NCBI RefSeq assembly: GCF_011393335.1
Contig: NZ_CP049865.1
Span: 682,001 to 746,000, forward strand
DNA length: 64,000 nt
Source: Propioniciclava coleopterorum
GTDB lineage: Bacteria; Actinomycetota; Actinomycetes; Propionibacteriales; Propionibacteriaceae
Direction of reading: 5' to 3'
Position numbers and translations under genes: made by a program. Below the pieces are notes generated by a model, which was not told where the DNA came from, made no database searches, and saw nothing but the letters and a program-made list of their open reading frames with translations. Of the stretch, positions 1 to 10,457 are shown one piece after another. How positions within the stretch are numbered: position 1 is the first letter of the stretch; every line of letters starts with the position of its first letter.

Positions 1-224
1 ACCACGACCTCGGACGCGGCGACGACCATCACGAAGAAGCTGGCCACCTGCCCGTCCAGCCCGCCGGTGATGTGCGAGCCCGCGACGAGCGCGAGGTTGC
101 AGGCATTCAGCATGAGCTCGACGCACAGGAAGGCGATCAGGGCGTTGCGGCGCACGAGGACGCCGACCGCACCGATGGCGAACAGCAGCGCGGCGAGGAT
201 GAGGTAGTTCTCGGGGTTCATCAT
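1..224 (-). CDS. nuoK: NADH-quinone oxidoreductase subunit K (partial)
   Basis: Small three-helix membrane subunit of complex I, part of the antiporter-like proton-pumping arm. Only about 74 N-terminal residues are present; the gene runs off the left edge. The visible part has the first two hydrophobic helices and the segment [15 protein letters not shown], whose Glu is the family's conserved helix-2 glutamate. The start ATG at 224 overlaps the nuoJ stop as TGATG, and a second ATG lies directly behind it at 221, so the exact start is ambiguous by one codon. It is the last visible gene of the nuoA-K series; nuoL, nuoM and nuoN would be expected just outside. Confidence 0.95.
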   Translation of the reverse strand, partial: MMNPENYLILAALLFAIGAVGVLVRRNALIAFLCVELMLNACNLALVAGSHITGGLDGQVASFFVMVVAASEVV

Positions 225-1036
225 CACTCGTCCTCCTCGTCCTCGACGGTCTCGATGGCGGCGAACGTCTCATCGGTGACCTGCGCCAGCGGGACCGGGT
301 CGATGACCGCGCCGCGCAGCATGAGCGTGTGGCTGATCGACTTCTGCGCGATCGTGCCGTCGGGCAGCAGCGCCGGGGCGGCGATCGAGTTGGTCGTCGC
401 GTAGACGCCGGAGTTCGGCAGGGTGCCGGGGTGCTCGCCCCGGGTGGCGTAGGCCAGCATCCGCTCGTCGGCCAGCTCGCGCTGGTCCTTCTTGGGCGTG
501 ACGCGCTGGTGGTGCGCGAGGATCATCGCGCCGACGGCGGCGGTGATCAGCAGCGCCGAGGACAGCTCGAACACGAACACGTAGCGGCCGAACAGCAGCT
601 GGGCGAGGCCCTGGGCGTTCCCGCCGAACGAGGCGTTCGCCTCGACCACGGTCGCCGGCGGGTTCACGATGGCTCCGCCGATGCCGAAGATGAGCAGGCC
701 GGCCAGCCCGATGCCGGCCAGGATGGCCAGGGGCCGCTGGCCCTTGAGCGTCTCCACGGCCGAGTCGGGCGTGTCGACGCCGACCATCATCAGCACGAAC
801 AGGAACATCATCATGACCGCGCCCGTGTAGACGATGATCTGCGTCATCGCCAGGAAGGGCGCGTCCAGGGACGCGTACAGCACCGCGAGGCTGATCATCG
901 ACACGGCCATCGACAGCGCCGCGTACACCGCCCGGCGGGTGAGCACGAGGCCCAGCGCGCCGATCACGGCCAGCGGGGCCGCGATCCAGAACGTCACCTC
1001 CGCCCCCGTCACGAGCGGAACGAGCATGGGGCTCAC
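224..1036 (-). CDS. nuoJ: NADH-quinone oxidoreductase subunit J
   Basis: Membrane subunit of complex I, about 270 residues with five predicted helices. The core begins [19 protein letters not shown] and includes the NuoJ stretch [20 protein letters not shown] chose the GTG at 1036 because it overlaps the nuoI stop as GTGA, the usual junction in this operon; an ATG three codons later (1027) is the alternative. The C-terminus is long and ends in a strongly acidic tail (ETVEDEEDE), an extension beyond the E. coli-type protein that actinobacterial NuoJ often carries. Cotranscribed with nuoI and nuoK. Confidence 0.93.
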   Translation of the reverse strand: MSPMLVPLVTGAEVTFWIAAPLAVIGALGLVLTRRAVYAALSMAVSMISLAVLYASLDAPFLAMTQIIVYTGAVMMMFLFVLMMVGVDTPDSAVETLKGQRPLAILAGIGLAGLLIFGIGGAIVNPPATVVEANASFGGNAQGLAQLLFGRYVFVFELSSALLITAAVGAMILAHHQRVTPKKDQRELADERMLAYATRGEHPGTLPNSGVYATTNSIAAPALLPDGTIAQKSISHTLMLRGAVIDPVPLAQVTDETFAAIETVEDEEDE

Positions 1037-1593
1037 GACGCGACCTCCTCGGTGTCGGCGGGGCCGGTGCGCGTATCCGGGACGCCGGTGGCGGGCAGGC
1101 CGAGGAAGTAGGACTTCTCGTCGGGGCCCAGGCGGCGCGGATGCGGCGGCTCCTCCATGCCCGGCAGCAGCGGGGCCAGGAGGCGGTCCTTGGTGTAGAT
1201 CATGGCTTCGCGGCTGGTGTCGGCCAGCTTGAAGTCGTTGGTCATGGTGAGCGCCCGCGTCGGGCACGCCTCGATGCACAGCCCGCACAGGATGCAGCGC
1301 AGGTAGTTGATCTGGTAGACGCGGCCGTAGCGCTCGCCGGGGCTGTACCGGTCGTCCTCGGTGTTGTCCGCGCCCTCGACGTAGATGGCGTCCGCGGGGC
1401 ACGCCCACGCGCACAGCTCGCAGCCGACGCACTTCTCCAGGCCGTCGGGCCAGCGGTTCAGCTGGTGGCGGCCGTGGAAGCGCGGCGCGGTGACCTTCTC
1501 CTGCCCGGGCATCGGGTAGCCCTGGGTGAAGGTCTTGCGGAAGATGGTCCTAAAGGTGACGCCGAAGCCGGCCCACGCATCGAAGAGGCCCAT
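1033..1593 (-). CDS. nuoI: NADH-quinone oxidoreductase subunit I (8Fe ferredoxin)
   Basis: Peripheral-arm subunit of complex I, 186 residues, holding two [4Fe-4S] clusters (N6a and N6b) that pass electrons toward NuoB. Both CxxCxxCxxxC motifs are visible, at C55-C58-C61-C65 and C100-C103-C106-C110. The N-terminal amphipathic stretch [19 protein letters not shown] is the normal membrane-facing segment. The ATG at 1593 overlaps the nuoH stop as TAATG, and its own TGA overlaps the nuoJ start, so translation is probably coupled on both sides. Length and motif spacing are normal for the family. Confidence 0.97.
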   Translation of the reverse strand: MGLFDAWAGFGVTFRTIFRKTFTQGYPMPGQEKVTAPRFHGRHQLNRWPDGLEKCVGCELCAWACPADAIYVEGADNTEDDRYSPGERYGRVYQINYLRCILCGLCIEACPTRALTMTNDFKLADTSREAMIYTKDRLLAPLLPGMEEPPHPRRLGPDEKSYFLGLPATGVPDTRTGPADTEEVAS

Positions 1594-2939
1594 TACTCGT
1601 CGTCCTTCCTCTCATCGTCGGACGTCAGGGCGCCCTGTTCCTCGGTGGTCGTGGTGGAGCTTCCGGAGACGACGCCCGCGAACTCGGGCAGCGTCTGGCC
1701 GGGCATCGGCGGGACGGGGAAGCCGCCCGCGAACGCGTCGAAGGGCTTCTCCTCGCGCTGCTCGACCACCTTCTTCTCCCCGCCCAGGAAGAGGACGGCG
1801 ATCAGCGCCAGCACGACGACGCCGATGATGATGTAGAGCAGCGGGCCCTGCAGGTACCCGTGGTTCGACAGGCCGCGCATGAGCGAGATGATCATGACCC
1901 AGGCCAGCGAGATCGGGATGAGCCACTTCCAGCCCAGCGCCATGAACTGGTCGTAGCGGAAGCGGGGCAGCGTGCCGCGCAGCCACACGAACAGCGAGAT
2001 CAGCAACTGGACCTTGATGAAGAACCACAGGAAGCCCCAGTAGCCGGTGTCCGGGATGAACAGGCTCAGCGGCCAGATCGCCTTGTAGCCGCCCAGGAAC
2101 AGCGTGGTCGCCACGGCGGAGACCGTCGCCATGTTGATGTACTCGGCCAGGAAGAAGATGGCGTAGCGGAAGCCGGTGTACTCGGTCAGGTGGCCCGAGA
2201 CCAGCTCGGACTCGCACTCGGGGAGGTCGAACGGCGCGCGGTTGGTCTCACCGACCATCGAGATGACGTACACCACGAAGGACGGCGCGAGCAGCAGCCA
2301 GTACCACTGCTGCAGCCCGATCGGGTTGCCGCCGAACAGCGGCAGGCCCTGGGCCTCGACGATCTCCGAGGTGGACATCGTGCCGGCGTAGAGGAAGACC
2401 GCCACGTAGGACAGGCCCATCGAGATCTCGTAGCTGATCATCTGCGCCGACGAGCGGAGCGAGCCGAGCAGCGAGTAAGGCGAGTTGGACGACCAGCCCG
2501 CGAGCACGAAGCCGTAGACCGCCACCGAGCTCATCGCCAGCAGCAGCAGCGCCGAGACGGGCATGTCGGTGACCTGCAGGCGGGTGGTGACGCCGAACAT
2601 GTTCACCTCGCCGCCCAGCGGCATCACCGACCAGGCGCCGAAGGCGCACACGCCGGCGAGGATGGGGGCGATGGTGAACAGCACCCGGTCGACCATGCCC
2701 GGAGCGAAGTCCTCCTTGAACATGAGCTTGAGGCCGTCGCCGAGCGCCTGGCCCAGACCGCCCAGCCAGATCGGGTTCATGATCGGCCCAAGGCGGTGCT
2801 GCATCTTGGCGACCAGGCGTCGCTCGTACCAGACGTTGAAGATCGTCCAGGTCAGGAGCAGGACGACGACGCCGACGACCTTGATCAGGACGATCCACCA
2901 GGGATCGTTCATGAAGATCGAAATGTCTGCGGGGATCAT
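1593..2939 (-). CDS. nuoH: NADH-quinone oxidoreductase subunit H
   Basis: Membrane subunit joining the hydrophilic and membrane arms of complex I and forming much of the quinone-access site. The 448-residue protein has about eight helices and conserved loop sequences such as [15 protein letters not shown] and [16 protein letters not shown]. It is about 100 residues longer than the E. coli protein; the excess is a hydrophilic C-terminal tail, rich in Glu, Pro and Thr and ending DDERKDDE, found in many actinobacterial NuoH. Its start overlaps the nuoG stop (ATGA) and its stop overlaps nuoI. Confidence 0.96.
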   Translation of the reverse strand: MIPADISIFMNDPWWIVLIKVVGVVVLLLTWTIFNVWYERRLVAKMQHRLGPIMNPIWLGGLGQALGDGLKLMFKEDFAPGMVDRVLFTIAPILAGVCAFGAWSVMPLGGEVNMFGVTTRLQVTDMPVSALLLLAMSSVAVYGFVLAGWSSNSPYSLLGSLRSSAQMISYEISMGLSYVAVFLYAGTMSTSEIVEAQGLPLFGGNPIGLQQWYWLLLAPSFVVYVISMVGETNRAPFDLPECESELVSGHLTEYTGFRYAIFFLAEYINMATVSAVATTLFLGGYKAIWPLSLFIPDTGYWGFLWFFIKVQLLISLFVWLRGTLPRFRYDQFMALGWKWLIPISLAWVMIISLMRGLSNHGYLQGPLLYIIIGVVVLALIAVLFLGGEKKVVEQREEKPFDAFAGGFPVPPMPGQTLPEFAGVVSGSSTTTTEEQGALTSDDERKDDE

Positions 2940-5344
2940 GCCGCACCTCCGTTGACCTCGACGGTTTCACCCGCGACGACGTCGAGCTCACCGAGCCCCG
3001 CGCCGTCCCGGTTGCCGGGGATCCACACGACCCCGTCCACCATGGAATCCTCCACCACTAGCGGCAGCGTCACCGCGCCGCCACGCGCACGCACCGTGAC
3101 CGGATCGCCGGCCGTCAGGTGCAGCGACGCCGCGGTGGCGGGGCTGAGCCGGGCCACGTTCGGCTTGGCGGTCGCCAGCAGCGCCGTGGCGCCGTCGTTC
3201 GCGGCCGAGCCGTCGATGAGCTGGCGCCAGGAGGCGAGCACGAGGCTCCCCCCGCCGCCGGCCAGGTCCGAGTCGGTGCCGCCGGAGGCCACGTGCGGGG
3301 CGCCGATCGGGGTGCCCTCCCAGGCACCCAGCTCGTCGAACTCCGCCCGGGCGCCGCCGGGGACGCGGAAGCCGAGGTCCTTGCCCAGCGCGTCCGCCAG
3401 CATGGCGAGCGCCCGGACGTCGGTCATCGGCGACACGTTCTGCTTGATGACGCGGTTCACGCGGCCCGGGCGGTGCTCCCAGTTCCAGAAGGTGCCGGCC
3501 TGGTCCTCGACCAGGTCGACCGGGATCACGACGTCGGCGCGCTCGGTCACCTCCGACTGCCGGGACTCGAGGCTGACCACGAAGCCGGCCTTCTCGATGC
3601 CCTCGCGGGTCGCCTCGGCGTCGGCGAAGTCGGTCGGCTGCAGGCCGGCCACGACCAGCGCCTGCAGTTCGCCGGACGCGGCGGCCTTGAGGATGTCGGG
3701 GCCGTTGAGGCCCGGCGCGCTCGGCACGTCCGCGCCCCAGGCGGCGGACAGGTCGACGCGGGCGGCGGCGTCCACGACGGGGCGGCCGCCGGGCAGCAGC
3801 CCGGGCAGGCAGCCGGCCTCGACCGCGCCCCGGTCGCCCGCGCGGCGCGGGATCCAGGCGAGCTTGGCGCCGGTGCGCTGCGCGAGTTCCACCAGGGCGG
3901 TGAACGTGCCGGGCAGGCCCGCGGCGCGCTCCCCCACCAGGATGACGGTGTCGGCGTCGGCGTCCAGGCCGGCGACCAGGTCGGCCTCGCCGCCCGGGAC
4001 GGCCGGGATCAGCTCGGCGCCCAGCTTGAAGAAACCGTTGGACAGGTACGGCGCGACCGCCTGCACCAGCAGGCCGTTCTTGCGGGCCGCCTTGCGGAGC
4101 CGCAAGAAGACGATCGGGCTCTCCTCCTCCGGCTCGAACGCGACGCAGACGACCTTCGTCGCGCGCTCGAGGTCGGTGTAGGTGACGCCCTCGCCGAGGC
4201 GCTTGCCGGCGACGCTGTAGCCCAGGAAGCGGGCCTCCTCGTCGCTGGACAGCCGCGAGCGGAAGTCGATGTTGTTCGTGCCGAGGATCGCGCGGGCGAA
4301 CTTGGAGTACGCGTAGGCGTTCTCCGCGGTCAGCCGGCCGCCCGTCAGGACGCCGACGCTGTCGCCGGCCGCCGTCAGGCCGGCCACGGCGGCGTCGATG
4401 GCCTCGGGCCAGGACGCCACCCGCAGGACGCCGCCGTCGCGGATGAGCGGGGCGGTGATGCGGTCGGGCTGGCGGCCGTACTGGAAGTCGAAGCGGCCGC
4501 GGTCGCAGTTCCACTCCTCGTTGACCTCGGGCAGGTCGCCGGCGAGCCGGCGCTTGACCTCGAAGTGGCGGTGGTCGCTGCGCAGTTCGCAGCCGGACGC
4601 GCAGATCTCGCAGGTCGTGGTCGTCGACACCAGGTCGAACGGGCGGGCCTGGAACCGGTAGTCGACGCTGGTCAGCGCGCCCACCGGGCAGATCTGGATG
4701 ACGTTGCCGGAGAAGTAGCTGTCGTAGGGGTGGTCCTCGTAGAAGCCCACCTGCTGCAGCGCGCCGCGCTCGACCAGCGCGATGAACGGGTCACCCGAGA
4801 TCTGCTCGGAGAACCGGGTGCAGCGTGCGCACAGCACGCAGCGCTCGCGGTCGAGCAGCACCTGCGCGGAGATGTTGATCGGCTTGGGGAACGTCCGCTT
4901 GACGCCGCCGTAGCGCGAGCTCGGGTCGCCGTGGGTCAGGGCCTGGTTCTGCAGGGGGCACTCGCCGCCCTTGTCGCAGATCGGGCAGTCCAGCGGGTGG
5001 TTGATGAGCAGGAACTCCAGCATGCCGCGCTGGGCCTTGTCGGCCACCGGGGAGCTGACCTGGGTCAGCACCTGCATGCCGGGCGCGCACTCGATGGTGC
5101 AGGACGCCTGCGGCTTGGGCATGCCGCGCCCGTTGCCGGCGTCCGGGATCTCGACCATGCACTCGCGGCACGCCCCGACGGGGTCGAGCAGCGGGTGGTC
5201 GCAGAACCGCGGGATGTCGACGCCGATCATCTCGGCGGCGCGGATCACCAGCGTGCCCTTGGGCACCTGGACCTCGATGCCGTCGATGAAGACGCTGATC
5301 AGGTCCGGCTTGACGACCTCGCCGGCCTTGGCCTCGACGCTCAT
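2936..5344 (-). CDS. nuoG: NADH-quinone oxidoreductase subunit G
   Basis: Largest peripheral subunit of complex I (802 residues), relaying electrons from NuoF. The N-terminus has the [2Fe-2S] ferredoxin-type Cys set (CDHPLLDPVGACRECM), then the His/Cys segment CPICDKGGECPLQNQALTHG, a CxxCxxC ferredoxin motif (CVLCARCTRF), and a CEICASGC cluster at the front of the molybdopterin-oxidoreductase-like domain. The latter lacks cofactor-binding function in this family. I start at ATG 5344, which overlaps the nuoF stop as ATGA; the same frame is open for about 90 codons upstream, but that stretch lies inside nuoF and is not protein-like. Confidence 0.95.
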   Translation of the reverse strand: MSVEAKAGEVVKPDLISVFIDGIEVQVPKGTLVIRAAEMIGVDIPRFCDHPLLDPVGACRECMVEIPDAGNGRGMPKPQASCTIECAPGMQVLTQVSSPVADKAQRGMLEFLLINHPLDCPICDKGGECPLQNQALTHGDPSSRYGGVKRTFPKPINISAQVLLDRERCVLCARCTRFSEQISGDPFIALVERGALQQVGFYEDHPYDSYFSGNVIQICPVGALTSVDYRFQARPFDLVSTTTTCEICASGCELRSDHRHFEVKRRLAGDLPEVNEEWNCDRGRFDFQYGRQPDRITAPLIRDGGVLRVASWPEAIDAAVAGLTAAGDSVGVLTGGRLTAENAYAYSKFARAILGTNNIDFRSRLSSDEEARFLGYSVAGKRLGEGVTYTDLERATKVVCVAFEPEEESPIVFLRLRKAARKNGLLVQAVAPYLSNGFFKLGAELIPAVPGGEADLVAGLDADADTVILVGERAAGLPGTFTALVELAQRTGAKLAWIPRRAGDRGAVEAGCLPGLLPGGRPVVDAAARVDLSAAWGADVPSAPGLNGPDILKAAASGELQALVVAGLQPTDFADAEATREGIEKAGFVVSLESRQSEVTERADVVIPVDLVEDQAGTFWNWEHRPGRVNRVIKQNVSPMTDVRALAMLADALGKDLGFRVPGGARAEFDELGAWEGTPIGAPHVASGGTDSDLAGGGGSLVLASWRQLIDGSAANDGATALLATAKPNVARLSPATAASLHLTAGDPVTVRARGGAVTLPLVVEDSMVDGVVWIPGNRDGAGLGELDVVAGETVEVNGGAA

Positions 5345-6660
5345 GCGTGCGCTCCTTGGGTCTGATCGGCGAACAGGGCGCTGCGGCCGTACGGGAACAG
5401 CTCCCAGGCCGGCGTGTGGTAGCCCTGCTCGAACTCGGAACGGAAGTGCTTCACGGCGCTGGTGACGCAGGCGACGGCGCCGTCGGCCAGGGCGCAGAAC
5501 GACCGGCCGCCGATGTTGTCGCAGATGTCCAGCATCTTCTCGATGTCGCCCTCGGACGCCTTCCCGGCCTCGAAGTCGCGCAGCATCTGCACCAGCCACC
5601 AGGTGCCCTCGCGGCACGGGGTGCACTTGCCGCAGGACTCGTGCTTGTAGAACTCGACCCAGCGCAGCGTGGTGCGCACCACCGAGGTGGTGTCGTCGAA
5701 GATCTGCAGCGCCTTGGTGCCCAGCATCGAGCCGGCGCCGGCCATGCCCTCGTAGTCCAGGGGCAGGTCCATGTCGTCCGCGGTCAGGATCGGGGTGGAC
5801 GAGCCGCCCGGAGTCCAGAACTTCAGCTCGTGGCCCTCGCGCATGCCGCCCGACAGCTCCAGCAGCGTGCGCAGCGTGATGCCCATGGGGGCCTCGAACT
5901 GGCCCGGGCGGGCGACGTGGCCCGACAGGGAGTACAGCGTGTAGCCCTTGGACTTCTCGGTGCCCATCGAGGAGAACCAGGCGGCGCCGTCGCGCACGAT
6001 CGAGGGCACCGACGCGATGGTCTCGACGTTGTTGACGACGGTCGGGGACGCGTACAGGCCCGCGACGGCGGGGAACGGCGGACGCAGGCGCGGCTGCCCG
6101 CGGCGTCCCTCCAGGGAGTCGAGCAGCGCCGTCTCCTCGCCGCAGATGTAGGCGCCCGCGCCGGCGTGCACCACGATCTCGAGGTCGTAGCCGGAGCCGA
6201 GGATGTTCTTGCCCGCGTAGCCGGCGGAGTACGCCTCGCGGACGGCCTGCTGCAGGCGGCGGATCACGTGCGCGACCTCGCCGCGGACGTAGATGAACGC
6301 GTACTTACAGCCGATGGCATACGACGAGATGATGACGCCCTCGACCAGCGTGTGAGGGCTGGCCATGAGCAGCGGCATGTCCTTGCAGGTGCCCGGCTCG
6401 GACTCGTCGGCGTTCACGACGAGGTACTTGGGGTTCGGGTTGTCCTGCGGGACGAAGCTCCACTTCATGCCCGCGGGGAAGCCGGCGCCGCCACGGCCGC
6501 GCAGGCCGGAGTCCTTCACCAGCGTGATCAGGTCGGCCGGGGTCGACTTCAGGGCCTTCTTCAGCCCCTGGTAGCCGCCGGTCCGCTCGTAGTTGGCGAG
6601 CTTCCAGGCGCGTTCCTGGTCCCAGTTCCTGCTCAGGACGGGGGTCAGCACATCGGTCAC
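5341..6660 (-). CDS. nuoF: NADH-quinone oxidoreductase subunit F (NADH- and FMN-binding)
   Basis: Entry point of electrons into complex I: binds NADH, FMN and the N3 [4Fe-4S] cluster. The 439-residue protein shows the glycine-rich FMN/NADH loops (GRGGAGFPAGMKW, GAGAYICGEETALLDSLEG), NADESEPGTCKD, and the cluster motif ESCGKCTPCREGTWW near the C-terminus. The start is GTG at 6660, overlapping the nuoE stop as GTGA. Complete and intact, and the usual size for the family. Confidence 0.96.
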   Translation of the reverse strand: MTDVLTPVLSRNWDQERAWKLANYERTGGYQGLKKALKSTPADLITLVKDSGLRGRGGAGFPAGMKWSFVPQDNPNPKYLVVNADESEPGTCKDMPLLMASPHTLVEGVIISSYAIGCKYAFIYVRGEVAHVIRRLQQAVREAYSAGYAGKNILGSGYDLEIVVHAGAGAYICGEETALLDSLEGRRGQPRLRPPFPAVAGLYASPTVVNNVETIASVPSIVRDGAAWFSSMGTEKSKGYTLYSLSGHVARPGQFEAPMGITLRTLLELSGGMREGHELKFWTPGGSSTPILTADDMDLPLDYEGMAGAGSMLGTKALQIFDDTTSVVRTTLRWVEFYKHESCGKCTPCREGTWWLVQMLRDFEAGKASEGDIEKMLDICDNIGGRSFCALADGAVACVTSAVKHFRSEFEQGYHTPAWELFPYGRSALFADQTQGAHA

Positions 6661-7400
6661 TGGATCTCCTCCTGCACCGAATCGTGGATCTGATCGGAGG
6701 CCGGCGCGTGCCAGCCGTGCTCGTGGGCGATGTCCAGCCCGAGCAGGGACGCCGGGCCCGCGGTGGGCCCCTCGTCGGCCTTGCCGTCGGGGAACCCGGC
6801 GAGCAGGCGTTCGGTGTCGCGCCACCCCGTCAGCACGGGGCCGCGGGTGGACTGCACGGGCCGGCCGGCGGCCAGCTCGTCGATCATGTGCGCGGCCTTG
6901 GCGGGGTCCATGTTGTCCATGAACTCCCAGTCGACCATCATCACCGGCGCGTAGTCGCACGCGGCGTTGCACTCGATGCGCTCGAGGGTGAACATGCCGT
7001 CCGCCGTCGTCTCGCCCTCGCCCACGCCCAGCTTGTCGCTGACCGAGTCCAGCAGCTGGTCGCCGCCCATCACCGCGCACAGCGCGGTGGTGCAGACGCC
7101 GACGTGGTGCTTGCCGTTGGGACGGCGGACGTACATCGTGTAGAAGGTCGCGACGCCGGCCACCTGCGCGGTGGTGATGCCGAGCACGTCGGCGCACACC
7201 TCGATGCCGCGCGGGCTGATCCGGCCGTCGACCGACTGCACCAGGTGCAGCATCGGCAGCAACGCGGAGCGGGCCTGCGGGTAGCGGGCCGCGATCTGGC
7301 GCATCTCCTCGATGGTCGCCTCGCCGATCGAGGACTCGGTGTCGCTGTAGTCGATCGAGCCGGAGTCCGGGAAGAACGACTGGAACTCGTGACCGCTCAC
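6657..7400 (-). CDS. nuoE: NADH-quinone oxidoreductase subunit E
   Basis: Thioredoxin-fold subunit of complex I carrying the N1a [2Fe-2S] cluster; pairs with NuoF. The 247-residue protein has the four ligand cysteines at about C103, C108, C144 and C148 (GVCTTALC and [10 protein letters not shown]). I chose the GTG at 7400, which overlaps the nuoD stop (GTGA); the open frame upstream reads through nuoD sequence. The C-terminal tail after the cluster domain is longer than in E. coli, as is common in actinobacteria. Confidence 0.95.
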   Translation of the reverse strand: MSGHEFQSFFPDSGSIDYSDTESSIGEATIEEMRQIAARYPQARSALLPMLHLVQSVDGRISPRGIEVCADVLGITTAQVAGVATFYTMYVRRPNGKHHVGVCTTALCAVMGGDQLLDSVSDKLGVGEGETTADGMFTLERIECNAACDYAPVMMVDWEFMDNMDPAKAAHMIDELAAGRPVQSTRGPVLTGWRDTERLLAGFPDGKADEGPTAGPASLLGLDIAHEHGWHAPASDQIHDSVQEEIQ

Positions 7401-8757
7401 CGGTCCACACCTCCCATAACGGGGTCGAGCGAGCCGACCGCCACGACGACGTCCGAGATCATGCCGCCCTCGCACTCGATCGGGACGGACTGCAGGTGGT
7501 TGAACCCTGGGTCCCGCATGTGGGCGCGGTACGGGCGGGTGCCGCCGTCGGAGACGACGTGGCAGCCGATCTCGCCCTTGGGGACTCGATCGGCACGTAG
7601 GCCTGGCCGGCGGGCACCTTGAAGCCCTCGGTGACCAGCTTGAAGTGGTGGATCAGGGCCTCCATGGAGTTGCCCATGATCTCCTTGATGTGCTCGTGGC
7701 TGTTGCCCTGGCCGTCGGGGCCGACGGCGAGCTGGGCGGGCCAGGCGATCTTCTTGTCCTGCACCATGATCGGCTGCCCGACCGACTCCTCGAGCCGGTC
7801 CGCGCACTGCTTGACGATCTTCAGCGACTCCCACATCTCGTCCAGGCGGACGCGGAAGCGGGCGTAGGCGTCCGAGTGCTCCCAGCCGTCCTCCTCGCTC
7901 CACGCGCACACGTCGAAGTCGTAGGTCTCGTACCCGCAGTAGGGTTGCTGCTTGCGCAGGTCCCAGGGGTAGCCGGTGGAGCGCAGCAGCGGGCCGGTGA
8001 CGCCGAGCGCCATGCAGGCCGCCAGATCCTGGTAGCCGATGCCGATCATGCGGCCCTTGAAGATCGGGTTCTCGTTGCAGAACGCCGCGTACTCGGGCAG
8101 GTGGTCTTCGAGCCACGTGATCAGGTCGCGCAGTTGCGCCAGCCCGTTCTCGGGCAGGTCGGTCGCGACGCCGCCGGGGCGGATGTAGTTGTTGTTCATC
8201 CGCAGGCCGGTGAGGGCCTCGAAGAAGTCCAGGATCATCTCGCGCTCGCGGAAGCCGATCGTCATGACGGTCAGCGCGCCGATCTCCATGCCGCCGGTGC
8301 CGATGGCGACCAGGTGCGAGGCGATCCGGCACAGCTCCATCGTCAGGACGCGCAGTTCGTTGGCGCGCTGCGGGATCTGGTCCTCGATGCCGAGCAGCCG
8401 CTCGACCGACAGGCAGTAGGCGGCCTCGTTGAACAGCGGGGCCACGTAGTCCATGCGCGTGACGAACGTCACGCCCTGGACCCAGCCGCGGTACTCCATG
8501 TTCTTCTCGATGCCGGTGTGCAGGAAGCCGATGCCGGGGCGGATCTTCACCACGGTCTCGCCGTCGCACTCCAGCTCCAGGCGCAGGACGCCGTGGGTCG
8601 AGGGGTGCTGCGGGCCCATGTTGATGACGAGGGTCTCGTCGCTGCGCTCGGCCTGCTCCTGGGCGATCTCGGCCCAGTCGCCGCCCATGGCGGTGTAGAC
8701 GGTGCCGGACGTCTCCTGGCCCGGTGCCGCGTAGTAGTCGGTGTTGCTGGCGCTCAT
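7397..8757 (-). CDS. nuoD: NADH-quinone oxidoreductase subunit D (frame broken once)
   Basis: 49-kDa-type subunit that, with NuoB, builds the quinone reduction site. The N-terminal part starts [14 protein letters not shown] and contains the signature [16 protein letters not shown] and [13 protein letters not shown]. The frame breaks near 7580-7583: reading leftward, [11 protein letters not shown] should continue as [13 protein letters not shown], and does so in the next frame through PVMGGVDR to the stop at 7397. Restoring one C to a run of four on the coding strand rejoins the two parts into about 453 residues, the expected length. The span of 1361 bases is two more than a multiple of three, consistent with one missing base. 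A nuo operon of this integrity makes a sequencing error more likely than a true loss. Confidence 0.93.
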
Positions 8758-9497
8758 CGGTAGGTCCTCCGCTGATCCGGGGGCGGCACGACCGCACCCT
8801 TGTACTCGACGGGAATGCCGCCCAGCGGGTAGTCCTTCCGCTGCGGGTGGCCGACCCAGTCGTCCGGCATCAGGATGCGCGTGAGCGACGGGTGGTCGTC
8901 GTAGACGATGCCGAACATGTCCCACGTCTCGCGCTCGTGCCAGTCGGCGGCCGGGTAGACCGAGCAGATGCTGGGGATGTGCGGGTCGGCGTCCGGGCAG
9001 GACACCTCGAGCCGCAGCCGGCGGTTGTGGGTGAACGACTGCAGGTGGATCACCGAGTGCAGTTCGGCGCCCGCGTCGGACGGGTAGTGCACGCCCGAGA
9101 CGCTCATGCAGCCCTCGTAGCGCAGGTGGGCGTCGTCGCGGAGCGCGGTGACGACCTCGATGAGCTTCTCGCGCGGCACGAAGACCGTGAGCTCGCCGCG
9201 ATCGAACAGCACGTGGGTGAACGCGCCGTCGACGAGGGTCTCCAGCCGGACGAGCACCTGCTCGTCGGCGCCCTCCAGCGGGCGCGCGGTCGAGCGCCGC
9301 GGCAGGTACTCGCGCACGAGCCCGCCGTAGCCCGAGGTGTCGGGCGAGCCGTCGGACCACATGCCGCTGCGCGTGACGGGAGGCTGCGGGGACGACTGGG
9401 CGTCCTCGCGCTCGACGCCGGCCTTCGGCGCCGCCTCGGCACCCTCGACGGGCTCGGAGATCGACTTCTCCTCGCCGGGGAGCTTCTCGTCGCTCAT
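8754..9497 (-). CDS. nuoC: NADH-quinone oxidoreductase subunit C
   Basis: 30-kDa-type subunit of the complex I peripheral arm, 247 residues. The conserved core includes [17 protein letters not shown] and the family signature region [22 protein letters not shown] with [14 protein letters not shown] near the end. The first 60 or so residues are a low-complexity hydrophilic extension typical of actinobacterial NuoC. Start ATG 9497 overlaps the nuoB stop (ATGA). C and D are separate genes, unlike the fused E. coli nuoCD. Confidence 0.95.
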   Translation of the reverse strand: MSDEKLPGEEKSISEPVEGAEAAPKAGVEREDAQSSPQPPVTRSGMWSDGSPDTSGYGGLVREYLPRRSTARPLEGADEQVLVRLETLVDGAFTHVLFDRGELTVFVPREKLIEVVTALRDDAHLRYEGCMSVSGVHYPSDAGAELHSVIHLQSFTHNRRLRLEVSCPDADPHIPSICSVYPAADWHERETWDMFGIVYDDHPSLTRILMPDDWVGHPQRKDYPLGGIPVEYKGAVVPPPDQRRTYR

Positions 9498-10051
9498 CGC
9501 ATGAGTCCCTTCTGCTCGATGGTCGGGGTGGCGATCAGCGCCAGCTCCTCCAGGTCGCCGAGCACCTTGGCGCGGTGGGCGCCCATCGGGTCCTTCAGGA
9601 CGATCTCGCGCAGCTTGAACATGCCGTCGATCAGCATGTCCGGGCGCGGCGGGCAGCCGGGCACGTACACGTCCACGGGGACGATGTGGTCGCCGCCCTG
9701 GACGATCGCGTAGTTGTTGAACATGCCGCCGGCGCTGGCGCACACGCCCATCGCCATGACCCACTTGGGGTTCGGCATCTGGTCGTAGACCTGGCGCATG
9801 ACCGGGGCCATCTTCTGGCTGACGCGGCCGGAGATGATCATGAGGTCGGCCTGGCGCGGCGAGGCGCGGAAGACCTCCTGGCCCCAGCGGCCGGCGTCGA
9901 AGCGCGGCGCGCCGTACGTCATCATCTCGATGGCGCAACACGCCAGGCCGAACGTGGCCGGCCAGAACGAGGTGCGCCGCATCCAGCCGGCGACGGCCTC
10001 AACGGTCGTGGTGAGGATGCCCTCTTCGGGCAGTGCGTCCTCGATACCCAT
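9494..10051 (-). CDS. nuoB: NADH-quinone oxidoreductase subunit B
   Basis: Subunit carrying cluster N2, the last Fe-S centre before quinone. The 185-residue protein has the ligand cysteines as the adjacent pair C38-C39 ([10 protein letters not shown]), C104 ([10 protein letters not shown]) and C133 ([10 protein letters not shown]). The start is ATG 10051; the gap to nuoA is 21 bases, one of the few non-overlapping junctions in this operon, and contains a purine-rich AGAAAGGA ribosome-binding site. Intact and of normal size. Confidence 0.97.
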   Translation of the reverse strand: MGIEDALPEEGILTTTVEAVAGWMRRTSFWPATFGLACCAIEMMTYGAPRFDAGRWGQEVFRASPRQADLMIISGRVSQKMAPVMRQVYDQMPNPKWVMAMGVCASAGGMFNNYAIVQGGDHIVPVDVYVPGCPPRPDMLIDGMFKLREIVLKDPMGAHRAKVLGDLEELALIATPTIEQKGLMR

Positions 10052-10072
10052 CGGTGGAGTCCTTTCTACCCG

Positions 10073-10432
10073 TCAGTCCCACTCCATGCCGCCGCGCTTG
10101 TACTCATAGAAGTACGCGATGCACAGCAGCAGGAGGAACACGATCATGGCGAAGATGGCGAACATGCTCAGCTGATCGAAGGCCACCACCCAGGGGTAGA
10201 GGAAGGCGATCTCGATGTCGAAGACGAGGAACATCATGGCGGTGATGTAGTACTTGACCGGGAACCGGCCGCCGCCCGCCGCCCGCGGCGTCGGGTCGAT
10301 GCCGCACTCGTACGGCATGTACTTGCTCTTGTTGTAGCGCTTGGGGCCCACGAAGAGCGACAACAGCACCATCACCCCCAGGAGGGCGGCCGAGAAGAAC
10401 AGCACCCCGAGGATCGGAATGTAGGGGCTCAT
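10073..10432 (-). CDS. nuoA: NADH-quinone oxidoreductase subunit A
   Basis: Small membrane subunit of complex I, 119 residues with three helices. The loop KYMPYECGIDPTPRA holds the family cysteine that becomes exposed in deactivated mitochondrial enzyme, and helix 2 has FLVFDIEIAFLYPW. It is the first nuo gene; 25 bases separate it from the upstream reductase gene, so the two are probably on one transcript. Confidence 0.96.
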   Translation of the reverse strand: MSPYIPILGVLFFSAALLGVMVLLSLFVGPKRYNKSKYMPYECGIDPTPRAAGGGRFPVKYYITAMMFLVFDIEIAFLYPWVVAFDQLSMFAIFAMIVFLLLLCIAYFYEYKRGGMEWD

Positions 10433-10457
10433 CGCACCCTTCCCTTCTGGTGACGCG